From assembly GCF_032397745.1 (NCBI RefSeq), contig NZ_CP135921.1, forward strand, positions 5,134,501 to 5,198,500: DNA of 64,000 nt. The letters run 5' to 3'. Positions within the stretch are counted from its first letter, which is position 1. Each line of letters opens with the position of its first letter. Under the pieces are notes generated by a model. It saw only the letters and a list, made by a program, of their open reading frames with translations, did not search any database and was not told the DNA's origin. Of the stretch, positions 7,613 through 17,396 are shown piece after piece. Source of the DNA: Bradyrhizobium prioriisuperbiae. Its GTDB lineage: Bacteria; Pseudomonadota; Alphaproteobacteria; Rhizobiales; Xanthobacteraceae. The position numbers were made by a program, and so were the translations under genes.

Positions 7613-9097
7613 ATGATGTCGATTGCATATGACTATCATAACACGACCACCACCGCCGCGATCCCGCACAAGCAGCTGCTGATCGATGGCCAGCATGTGG
7701 AGTCGGTGTCCGGGCGTTCCTTCAAGACGCTCAATCCCGCCACCGAACAGGTGATTGCGACGATCTCGGAAGGCAACGAGGTTGATGTCGATCGCGCCGT
7801 CGCCGCCGCCCGCCGCGCCTTCGAGGGCCCCTGGAGCACCATGCGCGCCGCCGAGCGCGGCCACATCCTGTTCAGGCTTGCGGACCTGATGAAGCAGCAC
7901 GCCGATGAGCTGGCTGAACTGGAAAGCCGCGATGCCGGCAAGCCGATCGCCGCCGTGCTGCGCCAGGATCTGCCCTCGGCCATCGACACCCTCACATACT
8001 ATGCGGGCTGGGCCGACAAGATTAGCGGCGACGTGGTGTCCACGCGCCCCGACGCGTTGACCTACACGGTGCGCGAACCGGTCGGCGTTGTTGCCGTCAT
8101 CGTGCCCTGGAATTTCCCGCTGATGATTGGCATGTGGAAACTGGCGCCGGCGCTGGCCTGCGGTTGCACCATCGTGATGAAGCCGGCCGAACTGACCTCG
8201 CTCTCCGCGCTGCGTATCGGTGAACTGGCACTGGAGGCCGGCCTGCCGCCCGGCGTGCTCAACATCGTGCCGGGTCCGGGGCGCGTGGTCGGTGATGCGC
8301 TGGTCAATCATCCCGACGTGGACAAGGTCACCTTCACCGGCTCGCCCGGTGTCGGCCGCGGAATCCTGCGCGGCGCTGCCGGCAACTTCAAGCGGGTGTC
8401 GCTGGAGCTCGGCGGCAAGTCCGCCAACGTGATCTTCGACGATGCCAACCTCGACGCCGCCACCAAGGCCGCCGCCGCAGGCATCTTCTTCAACGCCGGC
8501 CAGGTCTGCTCCGCCGGCTCCCGCGTGCTGGCGCAGGAAGCCGTCTATGACGAGGTCGTGGAGCGGCTGACGGCGCGGGCCGAAGCGCTGCGGATCGGCG
8601 ACACCGCCGACAAGGGCACTGCGCTCGGTCCGGTGATCTCCGAAAAGCAGATGAAGAGCATTCTCGACTATGTCGACATCGGCGAGAAGGAAGGCGCGAC
8701 CCTGACCACCGGTGGCCGGCGTGTCGGCGATCGCGGCTACTACATCAGCCCGGCGGTGTTCGCCAATGTCGCGCACGAGATGCGGATCTCGCAGGAAGAA
8801 ATCTTCGGCCCCGTGGTCAGCGTCATCAAATTCAGGGATGAAGCCGATGCGGCGCGGATCGCCAACGGCACCGCCTACAGCCTCGCCGCCGGCGTCTGGA
8901 GCCGCGACATCGGCCGCACGCAACGCTTCGTGAAGAAGGCCAACGCCGGCACGGTCTGGATCAACACCTACGGCTACACCGATGTGCGGCTGCCCTGGGG
9001 CGGCGCGCGCGATTCCGGCTTCGGCCGCGAACACGGCTCGCAGGCGCTGGAGACCTTCACCGAGCCGAAGTCGGTGTGGATGAACCTGAACGTGTGA
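7613..9097 (+). CDS. Aldehyde dehydrogenase
   Basis: A 494-residue NAD(P)-dependent aldehyde dehydrogenase that oxidises an aldehyde to its acid in the cytoplasm. Seen: VIVPWNFPL and KPAELTSLSA of the cofactor-binding domain, FTGSPGVG, the general base E265 in SLELGGKSA, the nucleophile C299 in NAGQVCSAGSR, EEIFGPVVS, and a normal C-terminus. The length is typical. GGAGG lies just upstream, and ATG codons at 7613 and 7616 are both possible. It is a paralogue of the gene split by the insertion sequence at 912-3964 and may now do that enzyme's work. A clear hairpin follows the stop. Its divergent neighbour, a ModE-type regulator, is the likely controller. The substrate is unknown. Confidence 0.93.
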   Translation: MMSIAYDYHNTTTTAAIPHKQLLIDGQHVESVSGRSFKTLNPATEQVIATISEGNEVDVDRAVAAARRAFEGPWSTMRAAERGHILFRLADLMKQHADELAELESRDAGKPIAAVLRQDLPSAIDTLTYYAGWADKISGDVVSTRPDALTYTVREPVGVVAVIVPWNFPLMIGMWKLAPALACGCTIVMKPAELTSLSALRIGELALEAGLPPGVLNIVPGPGRVVGDALVNHPDVDKVTFTGSPGVGRGILRGAAGNFKRVSLELGGKSANVIFDDANLDAATKAAAAGIFFNAGQVCSAGSRVLAQEAVYDEVVERLTARAEALRIGDTADKGTALGPVISEKQMKSILDYVDIGEKEGATLTTGGRRVGDRGYYISPAVFANVAHEMRISQEEIFGPVVSVIKFRDEADAARIANGTAYSLAAGVWSRDIGRTQRFVKKANAGTVWINTYGYTDVRLPWGGARDSGFGREHGSQALETFTEPKSVWMNLNV

Positions 9098-9123
9098 GAC
9101 GTCCACGCTCGACACGTGATTGC

Positions 9124-9150
9124 AACGCGGGCTCTCCAGCCCGCGTTCTT
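9124..9150 (+). terminator. Intrinsic terminator after the aldehyde dehydrogenase
   Basis: A perfect 10-bp GC-rich stem (9124-9133 with 9138-9147) closes a CTCC loop and is followed by CTTG. It lies 26 bp after the stop codon. Confidence 0.65.
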
Positions 9151-9206
9151 GCGTTGTGTTGGTTGCGAGCCATAGCGCGATGAGATGAAGTTCGATCGAA
9201 GTGATT

Positions 9207-9315
9207 CGTCATCCTGAGGTGGCCGTGCGCAGCACGGCCCTCGAAGGACGAAGGCCCATATATTAAACACCTTGGCCGTTCATCCTTCGAGGCTCGCTTC
9301 GCTTTGCACGCCTCG
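9207..9315. repeat. Interspersed palindromic repeat, family A, copy 1
   Basis: It begins GTCATCCTGAGGTGG, contains CCTCGAAGGACGA and CATCCTTCGAGGCTCGC, and lacks the usual closing CCTCAGGATGAC, so it looks truncated at its right end. Related copies lie at 47145, 53516 and 59699. Confidence 0.75.
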
Positions 9316-9371
9316 ATGCCGAAACGGCAGCAGCCGAGAGCGCCCGTCTTCCGCGCACGCGGGCAGATGAC

Positions 9372-10301
9372 CTACTGGAAAGCGGCGGCTTCCCGCTGCT
9401 CGCGTTCACCGAGCTCCCGCACGAGGTCCTGAAGGAACGATTCCATATAGGCGGGGAGGGTCCGCTCCGAGCGGACATAGACACCGAGATCGGACCAAAC
9501 CGGGCTTCCCCCATTGTCGAGCGGCAGGAAGACCACGCGTCCCGCCTCCAACAGCCGCTCCAGGCCGATCTGGGTGTGGAACGAGACGCCGACGCCGCGT
9601 TCAGCCAGTTCGCGCATGAGGTCGATCGAGTTGGCCTGGATGGCCGGTTCGGTCGCCTGAGGAATTCGTGCGATGAGAGGCTGCAGCAACTGGTGAATGG
9701 ACAGTTCCGGCAGCGCCAGAATGATCGGGAATGACAGGCACTGCGCCACGGTCACGGTCCGCTGCCGGGCCAGTGCATGGTCGACCGCGACGACGGCACC
9801 GAGCCGGAAGCGCTTGACGGCCACCTGGCGCAGATCCGGGCTATGCCGCAGCGCGATTGCCGCGCCGATGTCGGCATCGCCCCGCACCAGCACATCGTGG
9901 ACTTCGAAGGAGCCCATGGTCCGGGTCATGAAGTTCACGCGTTTCGCCCGTTGCCGATGCGCCATGATCACGCCGGGAAGCAGCGATCCGGCAAGAGCCT
10001 CGATGCATGCAATCCGGATCGTGCCGCGCCAGGTACCGGAGAGGGACTGTACGTCCGTCCGGAAGCGATCATGGTCCTGGATGACGGTCATCACATGCCG
10101 GGCGAACATTTCGCCGACCGAGGTCAGCTTGAGCCCGCGAACCGTCCGCTCGAACAGCGGGGTCCCGATATCTTCCTCGAGCTTGAGGATCTGCCGGCTG
10201 ACGGCCGAGGACGCGACGTTCAGGGTGCGGGCCGCGGCCCGAATGGAGCCGGTCCGGCGCACCGCATCGAAATAGTAAATGGCCGGCGCGTGAAATCGCA
10301 T
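9372..10301 (-). CDS. LysR-family transcriptional regulator
   Basis: A 309-residue LysR-type regulator. The winged helix at residues about 1-60 shows TGSIRAAARTLNVASSAVSR followed by LEEDIGTPLFERT; the periplasmic-binding-protein-like effector domain occupies roughly residues 95-295. The ATG at 10301 gives the standard LysR N-terminus (MRFHAPAIYYFDAVRR); the frame stays open further upstream but that part has no family resemblance. Its 5' end faces the uncharacterised gene at 10512 across 210 bp holding an inverted repeat (GTTGC...GCAAC), a plausible autoregulatory site. No metabolic target gene lies beside it, so its regulon cannot be inferred. Confidence 0.9.
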   Translation of the reverse strand: MRFHAPAIYYFDAVRRTGSIRAAARTLNVASSAVSRQILKLEEDIGTPLFERTVRGLKLTSVGEMFARHVMTVIQDHDRFRTDVQSLSGTWRGTIRIACIEALAGSLLPGVIMAHRQRAKRVNFMTRTMGSFEVHDVLVRGDADIGAAIALRHSPDLRQVAVKRFRLGAVVAVDHALARQRTVTVAQCLSFPIILALPELSIHQLLQPLIARIPQATEPAIQANSIDLMRELAERGVGVSFHTQIGLERLLEAGRVVFLPLDNGGSPVWSDLGVYVRSERTLPAYMESFLQDLVRELGEREQREAAAFQ

Positions 10302-10341
10302 CGTCTCGACTGCCCCCGTTTGTCCGCTGACAGATATACCT

Positions 10342-10361
10342 GTTGCCGGATCGGCAGCAAC
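10342..10361. promoter_or_regulatory. Candidate LysR operator
   Basis: GTTGC (10342-10346) and GCAAC (10357-10361) form an inverted repeat in the divergent gap, 41 bp upstream of the LysR gene. The spacing suits a LysR box (T-N11-A type), but arms of this size occur by chance. Confidence 0.35.
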
Positions 10362-10511
10362 CTGTCCGGAAATCTCTGCTCTTGAGAACGCCGCATTTCC
10401 ACTAGGTTGGCGCCGTTCCTTCGGGGGTGGGCGGTTTATTCCGGCAGGTCGAGGCGGCGTTCCCGGCCCCGCGGACAGTGGTCTCTGCCGAGGTCTTTCG
10501 AGGTTTTTGAC

Positions 10512-11105
10512 GTGAGCGAGAAACAGTCCGGGTCCAGTCCCGCCTTGTCCGACGAGTCGCGCAAGCCTCGACTTTTGAATCGCCGGTTGGCCGCAATCTA
10601 TGTCGGGGTCACGATGGGCCGCTTCGAGCAGTTGGTCAGGGAGGATATCATCCCCGAGCCGATCGTCATCGATCGCAACCGTCTGTGGGACATCTGCCTG
10701 CTCGATCGGGCGATCGATGCGCTTCGGCAGCAGGACGATCTGCCGGTGAATGCTGCAGCGCTGCAGGCTGCGGCGTCGCCGCAGCCTCCGTGCGCGTCCG
10801 GACACGGGATGTCTGCCGTTTCGCATCCTCTGCCGGATCAGGCCTGGCTGCAAAACAGGTCCAGCCTGGTTTGCCGGGTGGGCAAATCCCTGCTCTCGCA
10901 CTATGAAATCAATGTGCTCAGAGAGTTCAAGGTTCGAGGTTGCGACGAAATCAGCATGTTCGGATTCTACAGGACGTTCGAAGCGCTGATGGCCCGCGGC
11001 CTGGTGATGGAACTGTCGAGGCGCCAGCCATCGAGCCGTCCGCTCGTCACGTACAGGCTGACCGTGGAAGGTGCGAAAATCGTCGCGGCGATGAGGGGCA
11101 ATTGA
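10512..11105 (+). CDS. Uncharacterised protein, probably DNA-binding
   Basis: I do not recognise this 197-residue protein. GTG at 10512 is the likely start; the frame is open further upstream, but that part has no coding look. Residues about 20-70 (RRLAAIYVGVTMGRFEQLV, then a short strand and IDRNRLWDICLLDRAID) resemble the small winged helix of AlpA/excisionase proteins. A low-complexity Ala/Pro linker follows. Residues about 120-195 look like a MarR/PadR-type winged helix (LLSHYEINVLREFKVRGCDE, MARGLVMELSRR, YRLTVEGAKIVAAM). Two DNA-binding modules in one small protein would be unusual. It is divergent from the LysR gene at 9372 and convergent with enolase 9 bp away. No phage or integrase gene lies nearby. 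Confidence 0.7.
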   Translation: MSEKQSGSSPALSDESRKPRLLNRRLAAIYVGVTMGRFEQLVREDIIPEPIVIDRNRLWDICLLDRAIDALRQQDDLPVNAAALQAAASPQPPCASGHGMSAVSHPLPDQAWLQNRSSLVCRVGKSLLSHYEINVLREFKVRGCDEISMFGFYRTFEALMARGLVMELSRRQPSSRPLVTYRLTVEGAKIVAAMRGN

Positions 11106-11114
11106 CGCTTTCGC

Positions 11115-12530
<1,416 letters not shown>

Positions 12531-12575
12531 CTAGGTTGTTGGCGCGAAACCTGATATCGAGTTCGGCTGCCATAT

Positions 12576-12592
12576 CTGTGAATAATACTCAC
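12576..12592. promoter_or_regulatory. Candidate operator between enolase and the LysR gene
   Basis: TGTGA (12576-12580) and TCACA (12588-12592) form a perfect inverted repeat with a 7-bp spacer, 14 bp upstream of the LysR start. The position suits autoregulation. The arms match the Crp half-site, but the spacer is 7 rather than 6. Confidence 0.4.
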
Positions 12593-12605
12593 AAAAGAGC
12601 TTTGG

Positions 12606-13496
12606 ATGCCCCGCCGCCTGCCGCCGCTCTCCACCCTGAAGGCCTTCGAGGCCACCGCGCGTCTCGGCTCGGTGACCCGCGCGGCTGACGAACTCGGGCG
12701 CACCCATGGTGCGATCAGCCGGCAGATCCGGGCGTTGCAAGACCATGCAGGTCTCCCCTTGTTCGAAAAAGCCGGCACCGGCCTGCGCCTGAATCCACAG
12801 GGCGAAACGCTGCTGCAGGTGGTTGGCCATGCGCTCGATCAGCTGGAGCAGGGATGGCAGCAGGTGCTGGATGAGGCGCGTGGGCCGAGTGTGCATGTCG
12901 CCTGCAGCGCCACCTTCGCGATGCGCTGGCTGGTGCCGCATCTGCCCGGCTTCTACCGCCGGCATCCGCAGGTGCGCGTGCGTTTGTCGATGACATCGGC
13001 GCGTGACATCAGGCACCAGGGCGCCGATCTGGTTCTGGCCTGGGACCGCCTGTCGTATCCCGAACGCGATCAGGCGCGCGCCATCCGCATTGCCGATGTG
13101 GCGTTTGGTCCGGTGTGCGCATCGCGGTATCCGGCCGCGGTCAAGCGCAAGCGCCTGACATGTCCGGCCCGGATTACCCACGAGCACACCTCGCGGGCCT
13201 GGACGGTGTGGCAGGACAACAGCGGCCTTCAGGTGACCCACAAGAAAGAGCTGAGTTTTCCGCACACCCATCTGTGCATCGAAGCCGCGCTGTCCGGCCT
13301 CGGCGTGGCGCTGGTCGAACGGCGCATGGTGGTCGACGATCTGGCTGCAGGCAGGCTCGTTGCGCCCTGCGGCTTCATTTCGTTCGCCGATGGTCTTGCG
13401 GTGGTGCCGGCGTCCGAACGGGCGTCGTCGCCGGCGGCACGGGCCTTCATGGCATGGATTGCGGACGAGCTGTCGGAGCAGGGGCGTCGGCCCTGA
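12606..13496 (+). CDS. LysR-family regulator, GcvA-like
   Basis: A 296-residue LysR-type regulator of the GcvA subgroup. The N-terminus is diagnostic: PPLSTLKAFEATARLGSVTR, then AADELGRTHGAISRQIRAL as the helix-turn-helix. The effector-binding domain spans about residues 92-290 (VACSATFAMRWLVPHLPGF opens it). It is transcribed away from enolase with 195 bp between, a common arrangement for a LysR regulator and its target. The inverted repeat at 12576 lies in its promoter region. Controlling enolase would be an uncommon task for this family, so the pairing is only suggestive. Confidence 0.9.
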   Translation: MPRRLPPLSTLKAFEATARLGSVTRAADELGRTHGAISRQIRALQDHAGLPLFEKAGTGLRLNPQGETLLQVVGHALDQLEQGWQQVLDEARGPSVHVACSATFAMRWLVPHLPGFYRRHPQVRVRLSMTSARDIRHQGADLVLAWDRLSYPERDQARAIRIADVAFGPVCASRYPAAVKRKRLTCPARITHEHTSRAWTVWQDNSGLQVTHKKELSFPHTHLCIEAALSGLGVALVERRMVVDDLAAGRLVAPCGFISFADGLAVVPASERASSPAARAFMAWIADELSEQGRRP

Positions 13497-13618
13497 ACAT
13501 CGGATCTATGTCCTTCACATGCGCGTGACGGGCGTTATTTCCGTAACGAAATAACGCCTGATACCGTAGGTGTTGGCGCGGCGTGACAGCCGGCGTTCTT
13601 CGGGAGACCATCGTCGCC

Positions 13619-15379
13619 ATGATTCTGTTCCTGCTGGCCTATCTCGGTGGCGTGCTCACCATCGTCAGCCCCTGCATCCTGCCGGTCCTGCCCTTCGTGT
13701 TTGCGCGGGCCGATCGTCCCTTCATGCGCAGCGGCCTGCCGATGCTGGTCGGCATGGCGCTGACATTCGCTGTCGTCGCGACGCTTGCCGCTGTTGCCGG
13801 CGGCTGGGCGGTGGCTGCCAACCAGTATGGCCGTTTCGCCGCCATCGCGCTGCTCGCGGTGTTCGGCATCACGCTGCTGTTTCCGGAGATCTCCGATCGG
13901 CTGAGCCGGCCGCTTGTTGCGCTCGGTGGCCGGCTGTCGCAATCGGCGGATCAGGGCTCTGGCCAAGGCGCGAGTGTCTTGCCGTCGCTGCTTCTTGGTG
14001 TCGCGACCGGCCTGTTGTGGGCGCCGTGCGCCGGACCGGTGCTCGGGCTGATCCTGACCGGAGCGGCCCTGCAGGGTGCCAACGTCCAGACCACGCTACT
14101 GCTGGCGGCGTATGCCGCGGGCGCGGCCACGTCGCTCGCGCTGGCGTTGCTTGTCGGCGGCCGCGTGTTTGCGGCGATGAAACGCTCGCTGGGTGTCGGC
14201 GCGTGGGTTCGCCGCGGTCTCGGCGCGGCCGTGCTTGCTGCTGTGGTGGCGATCGCAATGGGCCTCGATACCGGCTTCCTCACCCAGGTTTCGCTCGCCA
14301 GCACCAGCTCTCTCGAACAGAACCTGCTGGACCGGTTTCACTCCGCCAACGCTCAGCGCCCGTCGCCAGTGGCCATGACGGGTAAACCGGCAGTGCCGGG
14401 GCAGGCGGAACCCCTGCCGATCGAGGGACAATTGCCTCCGCTCGACGGCGCGGTGCAGTGGCTGAACTCGCCGCCGCTGTCGGCACAGGGGTTGAGAGGC
14501 AAGGTGGTCCTGGTCGACTTCTGGACCTACTCCTGCATCAATTGCATCCGCGCGATTCCCTATGTCCGGGCCTGGGCCGAGAAATACAGGGATCAGGGCC
14601 TGGTGGTGATCGGCGTGCACGCGCCTGAGTTTGCCTTCGAGAAGAACATCGACAACGTCAAAAAGGCCGTCACCGATCTGAAGCTCACCTATCCGGTGGC
14701 CGTCGACAACGACTATGCGATCTGGCGCGCCTTCGACAACATGTACTGGCCGGCGCATTACTTCATCGATGCAAAGGGCAACATCCGGCATCATCATTTC
14801 GGCGAAGGCGAGTATGAGGAATCCGAACGGGTGATCCAGCAGCTGCTTGCCGAGGCCGGCCGCGCCGTGCCGTCGACGGGTTTGGTCGCCGTCAAGGCGT
14901 CGGGGGCCGAGGCCGCCACCGACCTCAGCGCGGTCGGTTCACCGGAAACCTACATCGGTTACGAGCGCGCGGAAAATTTCGTCTCGCCCGGCGACGTCGT
15001 GCGCGACGCCAGCCATCGTTATGAGCCGGGGCAGCCGCAGCTCAATCAATGGAGCCTGTCGGGTGAGTGGACGCGCGGCAGCGAACATGCCTCCCTTGAT
15101 CAGGCCGGCGGCGGCATCGTCTATCGCTTCCGTGCCCGCGACCTCCATCTGGTGCTCGGCCCCGGCGCAGACGACAAGCCGGTCCGTTTCCGTGTCACCA
15201 TCGACGGCCGCGCGCCTGGCGCCGATCATGGCGCCGACACCGATGCCGACGGCCAGGGGACGATCACGGGGCAGCGGCTCTATCAGCTGATCCGGCAGCA
15301 GGGGCCGATCGGCGAGCGCACCTTCGAGATTCGTTTCCTTGATCCGGGTGCGCAGGCTTTCGCCTTTACATTCGGCTGA
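13619..15379 (+). CDS. dipZ: DipZ-type CcdA-thioredoxin fusion protein
   Basis: A 586-residue membrane protein that would carry reducing power from the cytoplasm to exported thiols. Residues about 1-240 form the CcdA/DsbD-beta membrane domain with roughly six hydrophobic helices and two conserved Cys, in SPCILPVLPF and WAPCAGPVLG. Residues about 270-420 form a TlpA-like thioredoxin domain outside the membrane with DFWTYSCINCIRAIP, giving a CINC active site. The last ~150 residues form a beta-rich domain like the C-terminal carbohydrate-module-like domain of mycobacterial DipZ. The ATG at 13619 starts the first membrane helix directly; an upstream GTG at 13583 is possible. It is probably a single-gene unit. 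Likely partners are exported cysteine proteins or cytochrome c, but none is encoded beside it. Confidence 0.9.
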   Translation: MILFLLAYLGGVLTIVSPCILPVLPFVFARADRPFMRSGLPMLVGMALTFAVVATLAAVAGGWAVAANQYGRFAAIALLAVFGITLLFPEISDRLSRPLVALGGRLSQSADQGSGQGASVLPSLLLGVATGLLWAPCAGPVLGLILTGAALQGANVQTTLLLAAYAAGAATSLALALLVGGRVFAAMKRSLGVGAWVRRGLGAAVLAAVVAIAMGLDTGFLTQVSLASTSSLEQNLLDRFHSANAQRPSPVAMTGKPAVPGQAEPLPIEGQLPPLDGAVQWLNSPPLSAQGLRGKVVLVDFWTYSCINCIRAIPYVRAWAEKYRDQGLVVIGVHAPEFAFEKNIDNVKKAVTDLKLTYPVAVDNDYAIWRAFDNMYWPAHYFIDAKGNIRHHHFGEGEYEESERVIQQLLAEAGRAVPSTGLVAVKASGAEAATDLSAVGSPETYIGYERAENFVSPGDVVRDASHRYEPGQPQLNQWSLSGEWTRGSEHASLDQAGGGIVYRFRARDLHLVLGPGADDKPVRFRVTIDGRAPGADHGADTDADGQGTITGQRLYQLIRQQGPIGERTFEIRFLDPGAQAFAFTFG

Positions 15380-15746
15380 AGGCGGTAATCTCGATGGCGC
15401 AATTCGAGCGGGGGCCGGTGCATTGCTCCGGTCCTCTCGATATGACAATGTTGCGCCGCGTCGCGCGGGGTAAGGCGTTGTTCGCGTGCGCAAGATCGCC
15501 TTTCAGTCTTGCTCTGAAGGCTGTCGGGGGAATGGTATCGGGAAGAACGGTCCGCGACGCGAGGGCCGAGCGAAAGATCCGGAATGCTGCTCAAAATGCC
15601 GTCGTCCCGCTGGGCAACCCGCGTTAATTTTAATCTTAAAATAATTTCGGATCTGCGCTACAGTCCATCCGATGTGAGCGTGAATCCCGGGTGGTGAGCA
15701 TGCTGGAATTGCAACTCAGGGTGTCCATTAAGCTGGAGAGCCGCGC

Positions 15747-16592
15747 ATGAGGCCGGTGCCGCTGCGCCAGGCTGTTCCGACCGGGCCGGACGCAAGTTCC
15801 GCGGCCGCGCCCGCGATGATCGAGATCGCCGGCGTTTCGCAGACCTTCGAGACATCCGGCCGCGCAAGCCATCTTGCGCTGTCCGATATCTCGCTGTCGA
15901 TTGCGGACGGCGCGTTCGTGTCCATTCTCGGGCCGTCCGGCTGCGGCAAATCCACGTTGCTCTATATCGTCGGCGGCTTCGTCAAGCCGAGTCTCGGCAC
16001 TGTGAAGGTCAAGGACAAGCTGATCACGGGACCGGGTCCGGACCGTGGCCCGGTATTCCAGGAGTTCGCGCTGTTCCCGTGGAAGACCGTGCTCGGCAAC
16101 GTCACGTATGGCCTGCGCCAGCAGGGCGTGGCCAAGGCGGAGGCCGAGGCGCGGGGCAAGAAGCTGATCGAGATGGTCGGCCTGAAGGGTTATGAAGCGT
16201 TCTATCCCAAGGAGCTGTCCGGCGGCATGAAGCAGCGGGTCGCGATCGCGCGCACGCTCGCCTACAATCCCGCTGTTTTGCTGATGGACGAGCCGTTCGG
16301 CGCGCTTGATGCCCACACCCGCACCCGGCTGCAGAACGACCTGCTCAACATCTGGGAGCGCGACCGCAAGACGGTGCTGTTCGTCACCCATGCGGTCGAC
16401 GAGGCGGTGTTCCTCTCCGACAAGGTGATCGTGATGACGCGTTCGCCGGGACGGATTAAAGAGATCGTCGACATCGACCTGCCGCGGCCGCGCCGCCGCG
16501 CCGAACTGCTGCTCGACGCGCGTTACCAGAAATACGTGGTCGATATCGAGAAGCTGATCGACGACGGTCCGGAAGACGAGTTGCATTCATGA
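15747..16592 (+). CDS. ABC transporter ATP-binding protein (nitrate/sulfonate/taurine type)
   Basis: The 281-residue cytoplasmic ATPase of a NitT/TauT-family importer. Seen: Walker A GPSGCGKST near residue 62, a Q-loop (PVFQEFALFPWKT), the signature LSGGMKQRVAIAR, Walker B VLLMDEPFGALD and the switch His in FVTHAVDEA. GGAGAG lies upstream of the ATG at 15747. The stop overlaps the next start by 4 bp (ATGA), so ATPase and permease are translationally coupled. Gene order is ATPase, permease, permease, binding protein. The family imports nitrate, alkanesulfonates, taurine, pyrimidine precursors or aromatic acids; sequence alone does not decide. Confidence 0.93.
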   Translation: MRPVPLRQAVPTGPDASSAAAPAMIEIAGVSQTFETSGRASHLALSDISLSIADGAFVSILGPSGCGKSTLLYIVGGFVKPSLGTVKVKDKLITGPGPDRGPVFQEFALFPWKTVLGNVTYGLRQQGVAKAEAEARGKKLIEMVGLKGYEAFYPKELSGGMKQRVAIARTLAYNPAVLLMDEPFGALDAHTRTRLQNDLLNIWERDRKTVLFVTHAVDEAVFLSDKVIVMTRSPGRIKEIVDIDLPRPRRRAELLLDARYQKYVVDIEKLIDDGPEDELHS

Positions 16593-17386
16593 GCCGTGCG
16601 ACCGAGACGCGGCGGATCTGGACCGCGCGTCTTGCGCCGCTGGCGGCCTGTGTCGGATTGCTGGTGGTGTGGCAGCTGGGATCGCTGACCCTGCGCACCG
16701 ACAGCGTTCCGTCGGCCCTTGAGGCGCTTCGCGCCGTCCCCGGCATCCTGACCGACCGCGAGTCGTTGCTCAATATCGCCGATTCGATCCGCCGCATGAT
16801 GATCGGGCTTGGGCTCGCCGTCATCGTTGCGATCCCGCTGGGGCTGATGATGGGCCGCAGCCGTGCGGTGGCTGCGTTCTTCAATCCGCTGCTGATGGTG
16901 ATCTATCCGGTGCCGAAGGCGGCGTTGATGCCGATCATCATGCTGTGGCTCGGCGTCGGCGATCTCTCCAAGACTCTGGTGATCTTTCTCGCGGTTACGC
17001 TGCCGGTGATCTATCACAGCTTCCAGGGCGCCAGGGCGGTGGAAGAAAAAATGATCTGGTCAGGCGCCGCGATGGGCCTGTCGGCCTTCCAGCGCATGCT
17101 GCGCGTGGTGCTGCCGGCGGCGCTGCCGGAAATCCTCACCGGTTGCCGCACGGGTCTCGTGCTGGCGCTGATCACCATGGTCACCAGCGAGATGATCGCG
17201 CGCAAGTCGGGGGCGGGGAACATCCTGTTCAACGCGCTCGACATGGGCCAGTACGACACGGTGTTCGCCATGATCATCATCATCGGCGCGCTTGGCATCA
17301 TTTTCGATGCCGCGTTCGACAAGCTGCGCCGGGCGCTGGTGTCCTGGTCCGAACCGCAGCAAGACATTCCATTGAGTTTCACATGA
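16589..17386 (+). CDS. ABC transporter permease (NitT/TauT family), first
   Basis: A 265-residue inner-membrane permease with about six hydrophobic segments, of the SsuC/TauC (BPD_transp_1) type. The cytoplasmic coupling loop is seen as AAMGLSAFQRMLRVVLPAALP, cited in part as SAFQRMLRVVLPAALP, the EAA-like motif that contacts the ATPase. It overlaps the ATPase gene by 4 bp and precedes a second, different permease gene by 10 bp. Most importers of this family use a single permease gene as a homodimer; two adjacent genes imply a heterodimeric channel. Confidence 0.92.
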   Translation: MSRATETRRIWTARLAPLAACVGLLVVWQLGSLTLRTDSVPSALEALRAVPGILTDRESLLNIADSIRRMMIGLGLAVIVAIPLGLMMGRSRAVAAFFNPLLMVIYPVPKAALMPIIMLWLGVGDLSKTLVIFLAVTLPVIYHSFQGARAVEEKMIWSGAAMGLSAFQRMLRVVLPAALPEILTGCRTGLVLALITMVTSEMIARKSGAGNILFNALDMGQYDTVFAMIIIIGALGIIFDAAFDKLRRALVSWSEPQQDIPLSFT

Positions 17387-17396
17387 TGTGCTTCAC

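Noticed and set aside
10407..10511. Longer N-terminus for the uncharacterised protein (start at 10407).
   Set aside because: The added 35 residues are Arg/Pro-rich with no pattern and cover the presumed promoter region.
12576..12592. TGTGA-N7-TCACA read as a Crp site.
   Set aside because: The Crp/Fnr spacer is 6, here it is 7; its place next to a LysR start makes a LysR operator more likely.
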